A stretch of DNA of 64,000 nucleotides, taken from NCBI GenBank assembly GCA_050953805.1, contig JBMNNE010000002.1, positions 62,001-126,000 on the forward strand. The letters run 5' to 3'. Origin of the DNA: DUQW01 sp050953805 (GTDB lineage: Bacteria > Bacillota_I > Bacilli_A > Acholeplasmatales > Acholeplasmataceae). The position numbers were made by a program, and so were the translations under genes. Positions 33,723 to 41,240 of the stretch are shown here, piece after piece. The notes beneath the pieces were generated by a model, which was not told the origin of the DNA, ran no database searches, and saw nothing but the letters and a program-made list of their open reading frames with translations. Within the stretch, counting starts at the first letter, position 1. The number at the start of each line of letters is the position of its first letter.

Positions 33723-35207
33723 TTAATCCTCCTCTGGGCCTGACTTTTCTAAATCAACAACTTTGATTAAAAAATTATCAGAATCACTTAAGATAGTTGA
33801 ACCGCGAGAGCGATATAATTTTAAATCTTCAATGATTTCTTCAGTAATCACTTCTCCGGGAATGACAATTGGAATTCCTGGAGGATAGACCATAATTGAT
33901 TCAGCAGCTACTTCATTTTCCGCCTCTTCAAGAGCGACATATTTTTTATATCCGTGATAAGCTTCGCGCGGTCTCATATAATAAATTGGTTCATTATAAA
34001 CTAACTTTTGATGAATCGGATCTTTATTTTCTTTCAAATATTTTTCCGAAATTTTCGATAAGGTTGAAACAAATTTTTTCAAATCTTCTTTAGTTGTTCC
34101 GATTGTTAGAAACGCTAAAATTAAATGAGTTTCAGCTAATTCCAATTGAATATTATAAATATCTCTTAATTCATTATAAGCTTCAAAGCCGGTAATCCCT
34201 AAATCTGAGACCTTAACGATGATTCTTGATTCATCAGCACCAAACTCACCTTTTTTAATGAAGTAATCCCTGGTAATCGCTTCAATACCGGGTATTTGGT
34301 TGATCTTATCTCTAGCAGTTTTAGTCATTTCAATTAGCTTAGAAATCCTTTTTGGACCTTCCATGTATATGGTTTTTCTGGCAACATCTAAACTAGCCAT
34401 TAAAAGTCCACTTGGTGATGTCGAATTTAAAATATTTAAAGTGGCCTCTAATCTTGGGTGATCAATCCGATTTCCTTTTGTTAAGATAGCTGAACTTTGA
34501 GTTAAAGATCCAACCGTTTTGTGAATTGAAACCACTGACAAATCAGCTCCGGCTTCAATTGCTCCTAATGGTAATTTATCTGAAAAATAAAAGTGACCGC
34601 CGTGAGCTTCATCGACAATGACTTTCATATCGTGTTCGTGAGCTAGCTTAACAATTTCTTTTAAATCACTAACAACTCCAAAGTAGGTTGGATTGATAAG
34701 AAAAATCGCCTTCGCTTCTGGATTTTCTTCTATTGCTTGTTTAGCTGTTGCTAGTGAGATTCCGTTCGCAATTCCTAAATTATTATCAATATTCGGTTTC
34801 ATAAAAATTGGAACAGCCCCACTTAAAATGAGTCCATTAATCACCGATTTATGGACATTTCTTGGCAGTAGAATTTTATGATTAGCACGACAAACTGACA
34901 TTATTACTGCAAGTATTCCTTGAGTAGTTCCGTTAGTTAAAAAGTAAGCTCTGTCAGCACCAAAGGCTTCGACCATTAACTCTTGAGCTTCTTTAATGAC
35001 TCCAGTTGGTTTTGATAAATTATCTAAACCACGGGGAGCATTAGCATCAAGTTTAAAAATATTAGATCCAGTATATTCTAATAATTCATTATTGATTCTT
35101 CCTAATTTATGTCCGGGAACATCAAGGGCTACTGGTTTTGATTCAGTATATGCTTTTAATTTAGTAAAAAAAGGTGTCTTTAATTGCCTTTCATTTTTCT
35201 TATTCAT
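33723..35207 (-). CDS. speA: Arginine decarboxylase (Orn/Lys/Arg decarboxylase family)
   Basis: This 494-residue PLP enzyme of the fold-I (aspartate aminotransferase-like) class starts near TPFFTKLKAYTESKPVALDV and has the DEAHGGHF Asp-x-x-His pair and the PLP lysine in VSIHKTVGSLTQSS. Fold-I family members decarboxylate lysine, ornithine or arginine. The speB neighbour argues for arginine-to-agmatine. I choose ATG 35205-35207; a TTG 9 bases earlier is possible. The start overlaps the end of psuG. Confidence 0.87.
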   Translation of the reverse strand: MNKKNERQLKTPFFTKLKAYTESKPVALDVPGHKLGRINNELLEYTGSNIFKLDANAPRGLDNLSKPTGVIKEAQELMVEAFGADRAYFLTNGTTQGILAVIMSVCRANHKILLPRNVHKSVINGLILSGAVPIFMKPNIDNNLGIANGISLATAKQAIEENPEAKAIFLINPTYFGVVSDLKEIVKLAHEHDMKVIVDEAHGGHFYFSDKLPLGAIEAGADLSVVSIHKTVGSLTQSSAILTKGNRIDHPRLEATLNILNSTSPSGLLMASLDVARKTIYMEGPKRISKLIEMTKTARDKINQIPGIEAITRDYFIKKGEFGADESRIIVKVSDLGITGFEAYNELRDIYNIQLELAETHLILAFLTIGTTKEDLKKFVSTLSKISEKYLKENKDPIHQKLVYNEPIYYMRPREAYHGYKKYVALEEAENEVAAESIMVYPPGIPIVIPGEVITEEIIEDLKLYRSRGSTILSDSDNFLIKVVDLEKSGPEED

Positions 35208-36114
35208 CGTATGCAATTCTTTCTAGTTCAAGAGCAATTTGAGCCGCTAATTTAGCGTTGTTGTAGACTAAAGCTAAATTAGCTTCTAAAGATTTATTTT
35301 CGGTTAAATCTTTAACTTTAGCTAATAAAAATGGAGTAGTTTCTTTTCCAGAAATGTTGTTTTCTTTCGCTTCTACTAATGCATCTTCAATAATTTTATT
35401 AATTAATTTTTCATCGAGACTATCGGCCTCTGGAATTGGATTGGCAACAACAACTCCACCATCAATTAAACTCCATTTAGCATCAAGTAACGCCGCTATT
35501 TCTTTTGGTGTGTTTAATCGATGAGTTACATTAAATGCACTTGATCTAGTAAAGAATGCTGGAAGTTTATCGGTTTGATAACCAATAACTTCAACTCCTT
35601 TAGTTTCTAAGTATTCCATGGTTAAACCTAAATCTAAAATTGATTTAGCGCCAGCACAAACAACCGCGACATTCAATTGAGCTAATTCTTCTAAGTCGCG
35701 AGAAATATCAAAAGTGGTTTCTCCTTCACGGTGAACACCACCAATGCCACCAGTAGCAAACACTTCAATTCCAGCTAAATCAGCAACAATCATTGTTCCT
35801 GAGACTGTGGTTGCTCCAGTAAGTTTTTTGGATACACAATAACCAAAGTCTCTTTTACTAACTTTTAAGACATTTTTTGCTTGTGATAAATATAATAGTT
35901 CTTCATTACTTAAACCAACTTTAATTACGCCGTCAATAATCGCAATGGTTGCTGGCATGGCTCCTTCATCGCGAATAATGTTTTCAACTTTTTGTGCCAT
36001 TTCATAATTTTGAGGATAGGGCATCCCGTGAGAAATAATTGTTGATTCTAAAGCAACTACCGCTTTATTCGCTTCTAACGCCTTTAATACTTCTTCTTTA
36101 ATTTCAATTCTCAT
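35200..36114 (-). CDS. psuG: Pseudouridine-5'-phosphate glycosidase
   Basis: This 304-residue enzyme splits pseudouridine 5'-phosphate into uracil and ribose 5-phosphate by breaking the C-C glycosidic bond. Family motifs are clear: ALESTIISHGMPYPQNYEMA, GATTVSGTMI, FATGGIGGVHRE (with FDISRDL) and KSILDLGLTMEYLET. It overlaps the psuK gene at its start and speA at its end, so the genes are co-translated. Confidence 0.95.
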   Translation of the reverse strand: MRIEIKEEVLKALEANKAVVALESTIISHGMPYPQNYEMAQKVENIIRDEGAMPATIAIIDGVIKVGLSNEELLYLSQAKNVLKVSKRDFGYCVSKKLTGATTVSGTMIVADLAGIEVFATGGIGGVHREGETTFDISRDLEELAQLNVAVVCAGAKSILDLGLTMEYLETKGVEVIGYQTDKLPAFFTRSSAFNVTHRLNTPKEIAALLDAKWSLIDGGVVVANPIPEADSLDEKLINKIIEDALVEAKENNISGKETTPFLLAKVKDLTENKSLEANLALVYNNAKLAAQIALELERIAYDE

Positions 36115-37000
36115 TTTCTTTTACCACCTTTTCTAATAATGTTTGGGTTAAATTTGGGTTATTTGATTTATTACATTCAAGCGTAATTTTCGCTAAAGCA
36201 TTACCATATTTTAGTTCATTTTTCCCTAATGCTTTCGCATAAATTACACCTGAGTAAAATGCATCTCCGGCTCCGGTTGTATTAACAATTTCAACTTGAT
36301 ATGATGGCATATGGTAAAGTTGGTTATTCCGATATACATAACTGCCGTTACCGCCATCAGTAACAAAAACTTCTTTAACTCCTTGACTAGCAATATCTTT
36401 AATAACTGAGGCTAAATCTTTTTCATTGGGATTATTAGCTAGTGCTAAAGCTTCATAAATATTACATTTAATTGCCGTTAATTTCGGTAAAAACGGTTTT
36501 AATCTTTTAACTTTATTAACAGAAATTGATTCCGCATAAATTGGTTTACGACAATTAGAAACAATATATTCTAATGTTTCTGGGCATAAATTAGAATCAA
36601 TTACCACTAAATCAAATAAATTAAAATCTACTTTCTTTTTAATAAAAGCTTTATTTAACTCATCGGTTGCCTTCATATCATTAATTCCGATTTCCATATC
36701 ATGATTATGATCAAAGACCGCCAAGTAAGTTGAAGTTGGATATTTTTTTGATTTGCCATAAATTAAATTTAGATTTAATCCCTTTAAATAATCAACTGCA
36801 ACATTAGCATAATGATCATTTCCTAAAATCGTCAAAAAAGAAACATCCAAATTTAATCTTGCTAAATTTTCAGCAATATTTTTAGCAACCCCGCCAATTG
36901 AGATTTCAATATTTCCAATATTAGAATCTCTTAAGACTATTGGATTAATAGATGTTGCATTAATATCAATATTGGTTCCACCGATAACTAATATTTTCAT
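36104..37000 (-). CDS. psuK: Pseudouridine kinase (PfkB family)
   Basis: This 298-residue PfkB-family kinase phosphorylates pseudouridine at 5'-OH to feed PsuG. It has ISIGGVAKNIAENLARLN and the ATP/anion-hole motif NTTGAGDAFYSGV. It overlaps psuG by 11 bp, which supports the substrate assignment over other PfkB sugars. It ends in TGA. It heads an operon that continues to speA, speB and the nitroreductase gene. Confidence 0.9.
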   Translation of the reverse strand: MKILVIGGTNIDINATSINPIVLRDSNIGNIEISIGGVAKNIAENLARLNLDVSFLTILGNDHYANVAVDYLKGLNLNLIYGKSKKYPTSTYLAVFDHNHDMEIGINDMKATDELNKAFIKKKVDFNLFDLVVIDSNLCPETLEYIVSNCRKPIYAESISVNKVKRLKPFLPKLTAIKCNIYEALALANNPNEKDLASVIKDIASQGVKEVFVTDGGNGSYVYRNNQLYHMPSYQVEIVNTTGAGDAFYSGVIYAKALGKNELKYGNALAKITLECNKSNNPNLTQTLLEKVVKENEN

Positions 37001-37110
37001 ATACCGCTCCTTTATTTCATTATATCATTTTTTATACATAAAAATGATTATGGCTATGCCTATTTTATTAGAAATATTAAAACATTTATTATTTTTAATC
37101 ATTTATAATT

Positions 37111-37196
37111 AAAAAATCTTGATGCTGTCATCAAGATTTCTAAATTCTTTTACGAATCGGAGGATAAGTCCGGCGTTAAAACACTTCAAATATTTG
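37111..37196 (-). repeat. Terminator plus degenerate end repeat, copy 1
   Basis: On the minus strand AAATCTTGATG/CATCAAGATTT forms the terminator of the TmrB-like gene. About 33 of its first 35 bases match the copy at 38902-38985, and the adjoining segment (GGxxxxxGTCCGGCGTTAAAA on the plus strand) is about two-thirds identical to the tRNA-Leu-derived end there. It seems to be a relic of a second island boundary. Confidence 0.6.
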
Positions 37197-37211
37197 ATTA
37201 TGAAATAAGAC

Positions 37212-37721
37212 TTACTTTATTTTTATAACTTGATCAGCTAATTTACAAATATTATCTCCAATTGTTTTAATCCTTATGACTTCAGTAAATTCTCTTTGAT
37301 TTTCTAAACACAAATTTATATTTTGCATACACCAAGAATCTTCATCTTCGCCTCTTGCTAATATTCTATCTTTGATAACATCATATGTTGATTCTAATAA
37401 AATATGTTTAATTTTTATATTTTCTTTTGCTAAAGGTTTTCTAATTTTGTCAAAAGAGTCTTTGTAAACTAAAGTCATTGGAATATAGATATCACCATTA
37501 TATTTTTTAGTTATTTCTTTTAATAACGCAACTATCGTTTCAAACCAAAGATCATAGCCTTCAAAAATATATCCATTAAATAATTCTTTTGGCATATTAT
37601 CTCTAATTGCGTTTCCTACTTCTTCAGCATCAAAAATAAAACTATTTGGATTTAGTTTATGAAGTTTTTCTGCTAATGCAGATTTTCCTACACCATATGG
37701 TCCGTTTATCCAATAAATCAT
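37212..37721 (-). CDS. TmrB-like P-loop ATPase/kinase
   Basis: This 169-residue protein starts MIYWINGPYGVGKSALAEKL with a Walker A loop (GPYGVGKS) and continues NPNSFIFDAEEVGNAI and DIYIPMTLVYKDSFDKI. The pattern is like the tunicamycin-resistance protein TmrB and related small AAA/kinase proteins. I prefer ATG 37719-37721; a longer frame begins with TTG in the preceding gene fragment. There is no good ribosome site, and TATAAT lies about 25-30 bp upstream. Resistance function is not implied. It ends at a terminator with the repeat described at 37111-37196. Confidence 0.65.
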   Translation of the reverse strand: MIYWINGPYGVGKSALAEKLHKLNPNSFIFDAEEVGNAIRDNMPKELFNGYIFEGYDLWFETIVALLKEITKKYNGDIYIPMTLVYKDSFDKIRKPLAKENIKIKHILLESTYDVIKDRILARGEDEDSWCMQNINLCLENQREFTEVIRIKTIGDNICKLADQVIKIK

Positions 37722-37798
37722 AAGATTGTTGCATACTCTAAACACCAAAATTATAGTAAATAAAGTATAAATTTCCTTTCTTAATATTTTATTATAAT

Positions 37799-38045
37799 TC
37801 AAATATTAAATTTGTATCTACCTTTTCCAAATCCGGAAACAGGATTTATTATATTAAATTCTAACATTTGTTTAATTAGTTCGGAAGATCTCGATGAAGA
37901 TAAACCTAATATCTCAATTATATCTTTTCTTCCAAAAATATTCTGTTGTATTCCTTGATATAACTTAATAATGTTTCCTTTTGTTTTCTTTGTTAATGGT
38001 GTTTTAGCTAGTTCAATGTCCGGTTTTTGTATTTCAATGTCCGCC
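37799..38045 (-). pseudogene. Stranded C-terminal winged-helix fragment of a Fic/AAA-type protein
   Basis: An open frame of about 80 codons with no start codon reads KLYQGIQQNIFGRKDIIEIL followed by GLSSSRSSELIKQML and ends PVSGFGKGRYKFNI. This is the winged-helix tail common to Fic-domain and ATP-binding DNA-binding proteins. It directly follows the truncated BRO-like gene in another frame. An 11-bp direct repeat (CGGACATTGAA) marks the join. It looks like the remnant of a deletion fusion, not an expressed gene. Confidence 0.7.
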
Positions 38046-38758
38046 TTCTTTGGCTATCTCTTTATTTTCTTCCAATCCTTCTGGATTTTTCGTTTTAGTT
38101 AATTCTGTAGTAGTCGCTTCTGCTAGCATATTTAAAACCAATTCTAATGTTGACATATTATCTCTTAGATTTTCTTTTGTAAGATTTTTAAAGTTTTTGT
38201 ATTCTCTTGTGGTCATCCCAGACCACGCTTTAGTAATTTCATTAGTAAGTATGGCAAACTCTTTGTTTTCTTTAATGCCATGATCTTGCCAAGTATCCGT
38301 CAATTCCTTTCTTACTTGAATTGCCTGAAGTCTTTGATTGATCCATTCTCTTGAATATCCTTTTTAAGATATGTCTTTAAAGCTCTATCAATTGTTAATT
38401 CTGGATCTATAACTTCATCTATTCTTTCTTTACCTACTTGTGCTAACCACATTTTAAAAGGTTCAGCTTTAGGAGATGGTATAGTTTGGATAACGCGAAA
38501 GATTCCTTTCACATCAGCAACATCGGTCTTATACATTTTCCTGTCTTTACGCGATCTCATTTTCAGTGCGTGACAATTTGTCACAGACTCATTTCCTTCA
38601 TCTTTTAATCTTTGCTTTAACTTTCTCCAATACGCAGATGGATCCTTACTCTCTGTTAAAACAGCAACTACATCAACAACCGAAAAATACCACTCTTCAG
38701 TTTCATCATCCCAAACGGCACGAATTTCTTTGTTTTCATATAATTTAACTTCATTCAT
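38034..38758 (-). pseudogene. Frameshifted BRO/DinD-like (phage antirepressor-type) gene
   Basis: Two frames together make one BRO-N protein. The N-part (MNEVKLYENKEIRAVWDDET through WLAQVGKERIDEVIDPELTI) ends at 38312, and the C-part (REWINQRLQAIQVRKEL, AWSGMTTREYKNFKNL, ATTTEL, GLEENKEIAKEGG) is in the -1 frame. One G is missing after AAAAA near 38359-38365; restoring it rejoins the domains. The family normally continues after NKEIAKEGG, so the 3' end is also cut. The start is ATG 38756-38758 after GGAGGTG. BRO-type genes are typical of prophages and islands. A programmed -1 shift at AAAAAG is possible but less likely because of the second truncation. Confidence 0.8.
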
Positions 38759-38901
38759 GATAACACCTCCGCCCAAAAATATTATACCAAATACCGTTCG
38801 CTAAGTGAAGCCATTCATGAAGTTTTAATTTGATATAATATTTAAATAAATTTCATTTAATTTATCTTTTTCAATTAGTTTTTATCAAGTCGGTTTGAAA
38901 T

Positions 38902-38985
38902 AAAAAATCTTGATGTTGCCATCAAGATTTCTAAATATGTTTATGGTGCGGGTGACAGGTCCTGCGTCAAAATATGTCTTTAATC
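38902..38985 (-). repeat. Terminator plus tRNA-Leu 3'-end fragment, copy 2 (putative att site)
   Basis: Bases 38940-38959 are identical over 20 bp to the 3' end of tRNA-Leu plus three following bases (41062-41081). After a small gap the next CCTGC also matches. On the minus strand the fragment is followed by a terminator (AAATCTTGATG/CATCAAGATTT). This is the pattern left when an element integrates into a tRNA 3' end. No integrase is present. Confidence 0.7.
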
Positions 38986-39011
38986 TTATTATTAAGAAGT
39001 GAAAAGCACTA

Positions 39012-39533
39012 TTATTCCATAAATAGTTTGTACAAGTTTGTTTCATTGTCATTTTCTCTAACAATATTAAAAGACTCTTTTATGGATTTATTCATAACTA
39101 AATGCTCATAGAAAAATCTTATAACAAATAATAATGAAGCTGGCTCCTCTATATCATCTCTTGGTGCGATGTAAATATTTTGTTTGTTTATAAATTCTTT
39201 GGCTAGTTCTTCGCTTCCAGTTGAACACGCTGTAGAAATAATTACCTTGTTACTAACATTTATCCTTTCTTTTATAACTTCGCTCGTGATGTTCTTTGGT
39301 TCGCAAGTTTCATAAACTCCCTCTCCTAGCTCAGGCATATTAAATTGTTTGCTTGAACCGTGACCAGAAAGAATTATATATTTAGAATCAGGATCATTTA
39401 ACTCATTTAAAAAGTCATTAGGTCTTCCTACATGAGCTAATTCAACTTTAAAATGAAATCTTTCTAAAACGCTTCTTATGGCGATCGCCTCAGTTGCTTC
39501 ATCAAAACATATTATTTTAATTTTTATACTCAT
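39012..39533 (-). CDS. Small caspase/CHAT-like putative cysteine protease
   Basis: This 173-residue protein has alternating strands and helices with YIILSGHGSS (His58) and KVIISTACSTGSEELAKEFI (Cys103), the spacing and context of the His-Cys dyad in CHAT/caspase-fold peptidases. An Asp-rich segment (APRDDIEEPAS) follows. It is a stand-alone domain with no TPR or effector partner attached. It is encoded 11 bp downstream of the Fic-like gene and surely cotranscribed. CHAT proteases often act in bacterial defence or cell death (family knowledge); that role here is inference. Confidence 0.65.
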   Translation of the reverse strand: MSIKIKIICFDEATEAIAIRSVLERFHFKVELAHVGRPNDFLNELNDPDSKYIILSGHGSSKQFNMPELGEGVYETCEPKNITSEVIKERINVSNKVIISTACSTGSEELAKEFINKQNIYIAPRDDIEEPASLLFVIRFFYEHLVMNKSIKESFNIVRENDNETNLYKLFME

Positions 39534-39544
39534 TTTTTCAGCAC

Positions 39545-40483
39545 CTACTTTATCAACTTATAACACTTACTTAATAAGAAATCTCTTATTAGACTTGTGT
39601 CATTTCCTTCATAATAATTGATTAATAATTTTCTAAACTCTTCAACTAAATTATCAGGTATTATTATTAACCCTTTGCCTTTGCTAATTAAATAATGATT
39701 AGCAAAAATTACGGCCGTTCTTTTATTACCATCATTAAATACCTGAGTTTTCATTACATATAAAACAAGATCTATTGCTACTTGAACATCATCAGCACTA
39801 CTTAAAACAATTTCGTTGATTTCTTCATGAACTTCGTGTTCATGAGGGACTTTAGGAACATATGATGTTCCCCCTATTTTGACTAGGACGGCTCTAATTC
39901 TACCACCATCACTATAAAAGCCTTGATTAACTAATTTAGCAATATATTGTGATAAATAGTAATTAGTTGGAGTTTGAATAACATCTTTGTCTAGAATAAA
40001 CTCCCAAGCATGTTTTAAGTTTAATATCTTTTGAACATCACTAGCACTTATATTACTAATTTTAGCATTATCTAAGATCTTTTCAGTATCTGGAAATGTA
40101 GTAGCTATTCCTTCTAGAATTGCTTGATCATAAATTAGCTGTTTCATATTAGCTCTAGCAAATTCCAAATTTAAAAGAACATGCTTCGGAAGTTCTTTTT
40201 CACTATATCCTAAAGCATCCAACTCTTTCTCAATGTTTTTAATTTTTCTTTCTAAATCTCTAGCATCTTTAACGCCATTAAGTAATATTTGGTGAAGTTC
40301 TTCAGAATATAATCCAACATAAGTGGATTTAAGTTTATTGTTTTCTCTTTTTCTAATATATAAATATTTCCTGCCGCTTATTTTCTTTATTTCAATGGTT
40401 CCTTTATATGGTATTAAATTTAATCTTGCTTGATATTCAGCTTTAGACTGTAATAAATTTTGAATATTTTTAACATCTATCAT
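39545..40483 (-). CDS. Fic-domain protein with altered catalytic motif
   Basis: This 312-residue protein has an N-terminal region (KGTIEIKKISGRKYLYIRKR...KSTYVG) like domains found in some uncharacterised proteins, a helical middle with an inhibitory-helix-like QAILEG, and a Fic core. The core ends QVFNDGNKRTAVIFAN, aligning with HxFxDGNKRTA of Fic/Doc enzymes but with Gln at the catalytic His. AMP transfer by the usual mechanism should be impaired. AAAAGGAGG precedes the start. A perfect inverted repeat flanks its -10 box. It is cotranscribed with the caspase-like gene. Confidence 0.78.
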   Translation of the reverse strand: MIDVKNIQNLLQSKAEYQARLNLIPYKGTIEIKKISGRKYLYIRKRENNKLKSTYVGLYSEELHQILLNGVKDARDLERKIKNIEKELDALGYSEKELPKHVLLNLEFARANMKQLIYDQAILEGIATTFPDTEKILDNAKISNISASDVQKILNLKHAWEFILDKDVIQTPTNYYLSQYIAKLVNQGFYSDGGRIRAVLVKIGGTSYVPKVPHEHEVHEEINEIVLSSADDVQVAIDLVLYVMKTQVFNDGNKRTAVIFANHYLISKGKGLIIIPDNLVEEFRKLLINYYEGNDTSLIRDFLLSKCYKLIK

Positions 40484-40495
40484 AACAAAACCTCC

Positions 40496-40547
40496 TTTTA
40501 GGGAACTTTTACATATTAATTATACCATTTTGTTCCCTAAAAACAAG
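40496..40547 (-). promoter_or_regulatory. Promoter of the Fic/caspase-like pair within an 11-bp inverted repeat
   Basis: TTTTAGGGAAC (40496-40506) and GTTCCCTAAAA (40532-40542) are a perfect inverted repeat. Between them on the minus strand lies TATAAT (40519-40524), with a weak TTGTTT at -35 (40541-40546). The proximal arm touches the ribosome site. This looks like an operator for autoregulation. Confidence 0.72.
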
Positions 40548-40640
40548 CGATTATTAAGTTTTTCTTAATAACTTGAACTTTTAAGTAAATCTTAATAGTT
40601 CAATTCAATGGACGACAATTAATCGTTTACTTCAATTCCA

Positions 40641-40691
40641 GTTGTACGCATCTACCGTACAACTTGTTAATGTACGTTTTTATCGTACATT
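40641..40691. repeat. Two related inverted repeats around TGTACG/CGTACA
   Basis: GTTGTACG/CGTACAAC (40641-40663) and AATGTACG/CGTACATT (40669-40691) are consecutive 8-bp inverted repeats that share the core TGTACG...CGTACA. They are spaced 28 bp centre to centre. They could be regulator sites or hairpins. No gene overlaps them. Confidence 0.55.
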
Positions 40692-40778
40692 TGAATTTTA
40701 CAATTTCTGGTTTAAATGGTTTGACTTTGTTCACACATTTTACATTATATTTCTATAATAATATGTGATATACTTACA

Positions 40779-40858
40779 ATAAAGTAAGATGGCACCATCT
40801 GATTAGATGAGAGCTAATATTCTAATTAGAATGTTTGGCACGCGCACTTACTTTTTTA
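40779..40858 (+). ncRNA. Small structured RNA A (unknown family)
   Basis: About 75 nt closed by AGTAAG/CTTACT with a T6 tail. Inside are two perfect hairpins, ATCT-GATT-AGAT and ATTCT-AATT-AGAAT, and a single-stranded TTTGGCACGCGCA. An AT-rich region with possible -10 boxes lies upstream. It shares layout and several sequence blocks with RNA B 130 bp further on. No coding potential. I do not recognise the family. Confidence 0.55.
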
Positions 40859-40956
40859 TTTAAAAAAACGACCATTAAAAAATAGTCGTTTAATTCTGCC
40901 TGATGCGAGAAATAATGGTTCATATTGCATTTTTAAAGTTAATATAATATAATTAA

Positions 40957-41032
40957 AATTAAAGAAGTTAGGGGGTTACTTTGTAACTGATGCTAGCCTT
41001 AATTGGTTCGGCAAGCACTACTTCTTTTTTTT
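40957..41032 (+). ncRNA. Small structured RNA B (paralogue of RNA A)
   Basis: About 70 nt closed by AGAAGT/ACTTCT with a T8 tail. Inside are GTTAC-TTT-GTAAC and GCTAGCC/GGCAAGC stems, giving a three-way junction. Upstream is TTGCAT, 17 bp, TATAAT, which would start transcription at the 5' strand of the closing stem. The 3' block TTCGGCAAGCACTACTT parallels TTTGGCACGCGCACTTACTT of RNA A. Family unknown. Confidence 0.58.
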
Positions 41033-41033
41033 A

Positions 41034-41060
41034 TAAAAAAACGGCTTCTAGCCGTTATAT
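41034..41060 (-). terminator. Terminator of tRNA-Leu
   Basis: On the minus strand AACGGCT pairs with AGCCGTT around a 3-nt loop and is followed by T7, just after the tRNA 3' end. Confidence 0.85.
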
Positions 41061-41065
41061 TTTTA

Positions 41066-41150
41066 TGGTGCGGGTGACAGGAGTTGAACCTGCATGCCTC
41101 GCGGCGCTAGATCCTAAGTCTAGTGCGTCTGCCAATTCCGCCACACCCGC
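41066..41150 (-). tRNA. tRNA-Leu (TAG anticodon)
   Basis: On the minus strand GCGGGTG pairs with CACCCGC in the acceptor stem. The D-arm contains GGCGGAATTGGCAGAC, the anticodon arm CTAGA-CTTAGGA-TCTAG gives anticodon TAG, the long variable arm is CGCCGCGAGGCATG-type as in class II tRNAs, and the T-arm is CAGGTTCAACTCCTG. The CCA end is encoded. Length is 85 nt. Its 3' end is duplicated at 38940-38959. Confidence 0.96.
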
Positions 41151-41240
41151 GCAATAAAAAGTTTAGCATTATCTATATTTTTTGTCAAGAAATTCTATTT
41201 GTAAAATTAAGAAGTTAATTCTTTATTTATGTAAGCTGAT

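Noticed and set aside
40870..40900. Hairpin AACGAC/GTCGTT as a separate gene terminator
   Set aside because: It could end a minus-strand transcript, but no gene or promoter supports one there.
40779..41032. Hammerhead ribozyme because of CTGATG and CTGAT strings
   Set aside because: The required CTGANGA...GAAA core and GUC cleavage context are absent.
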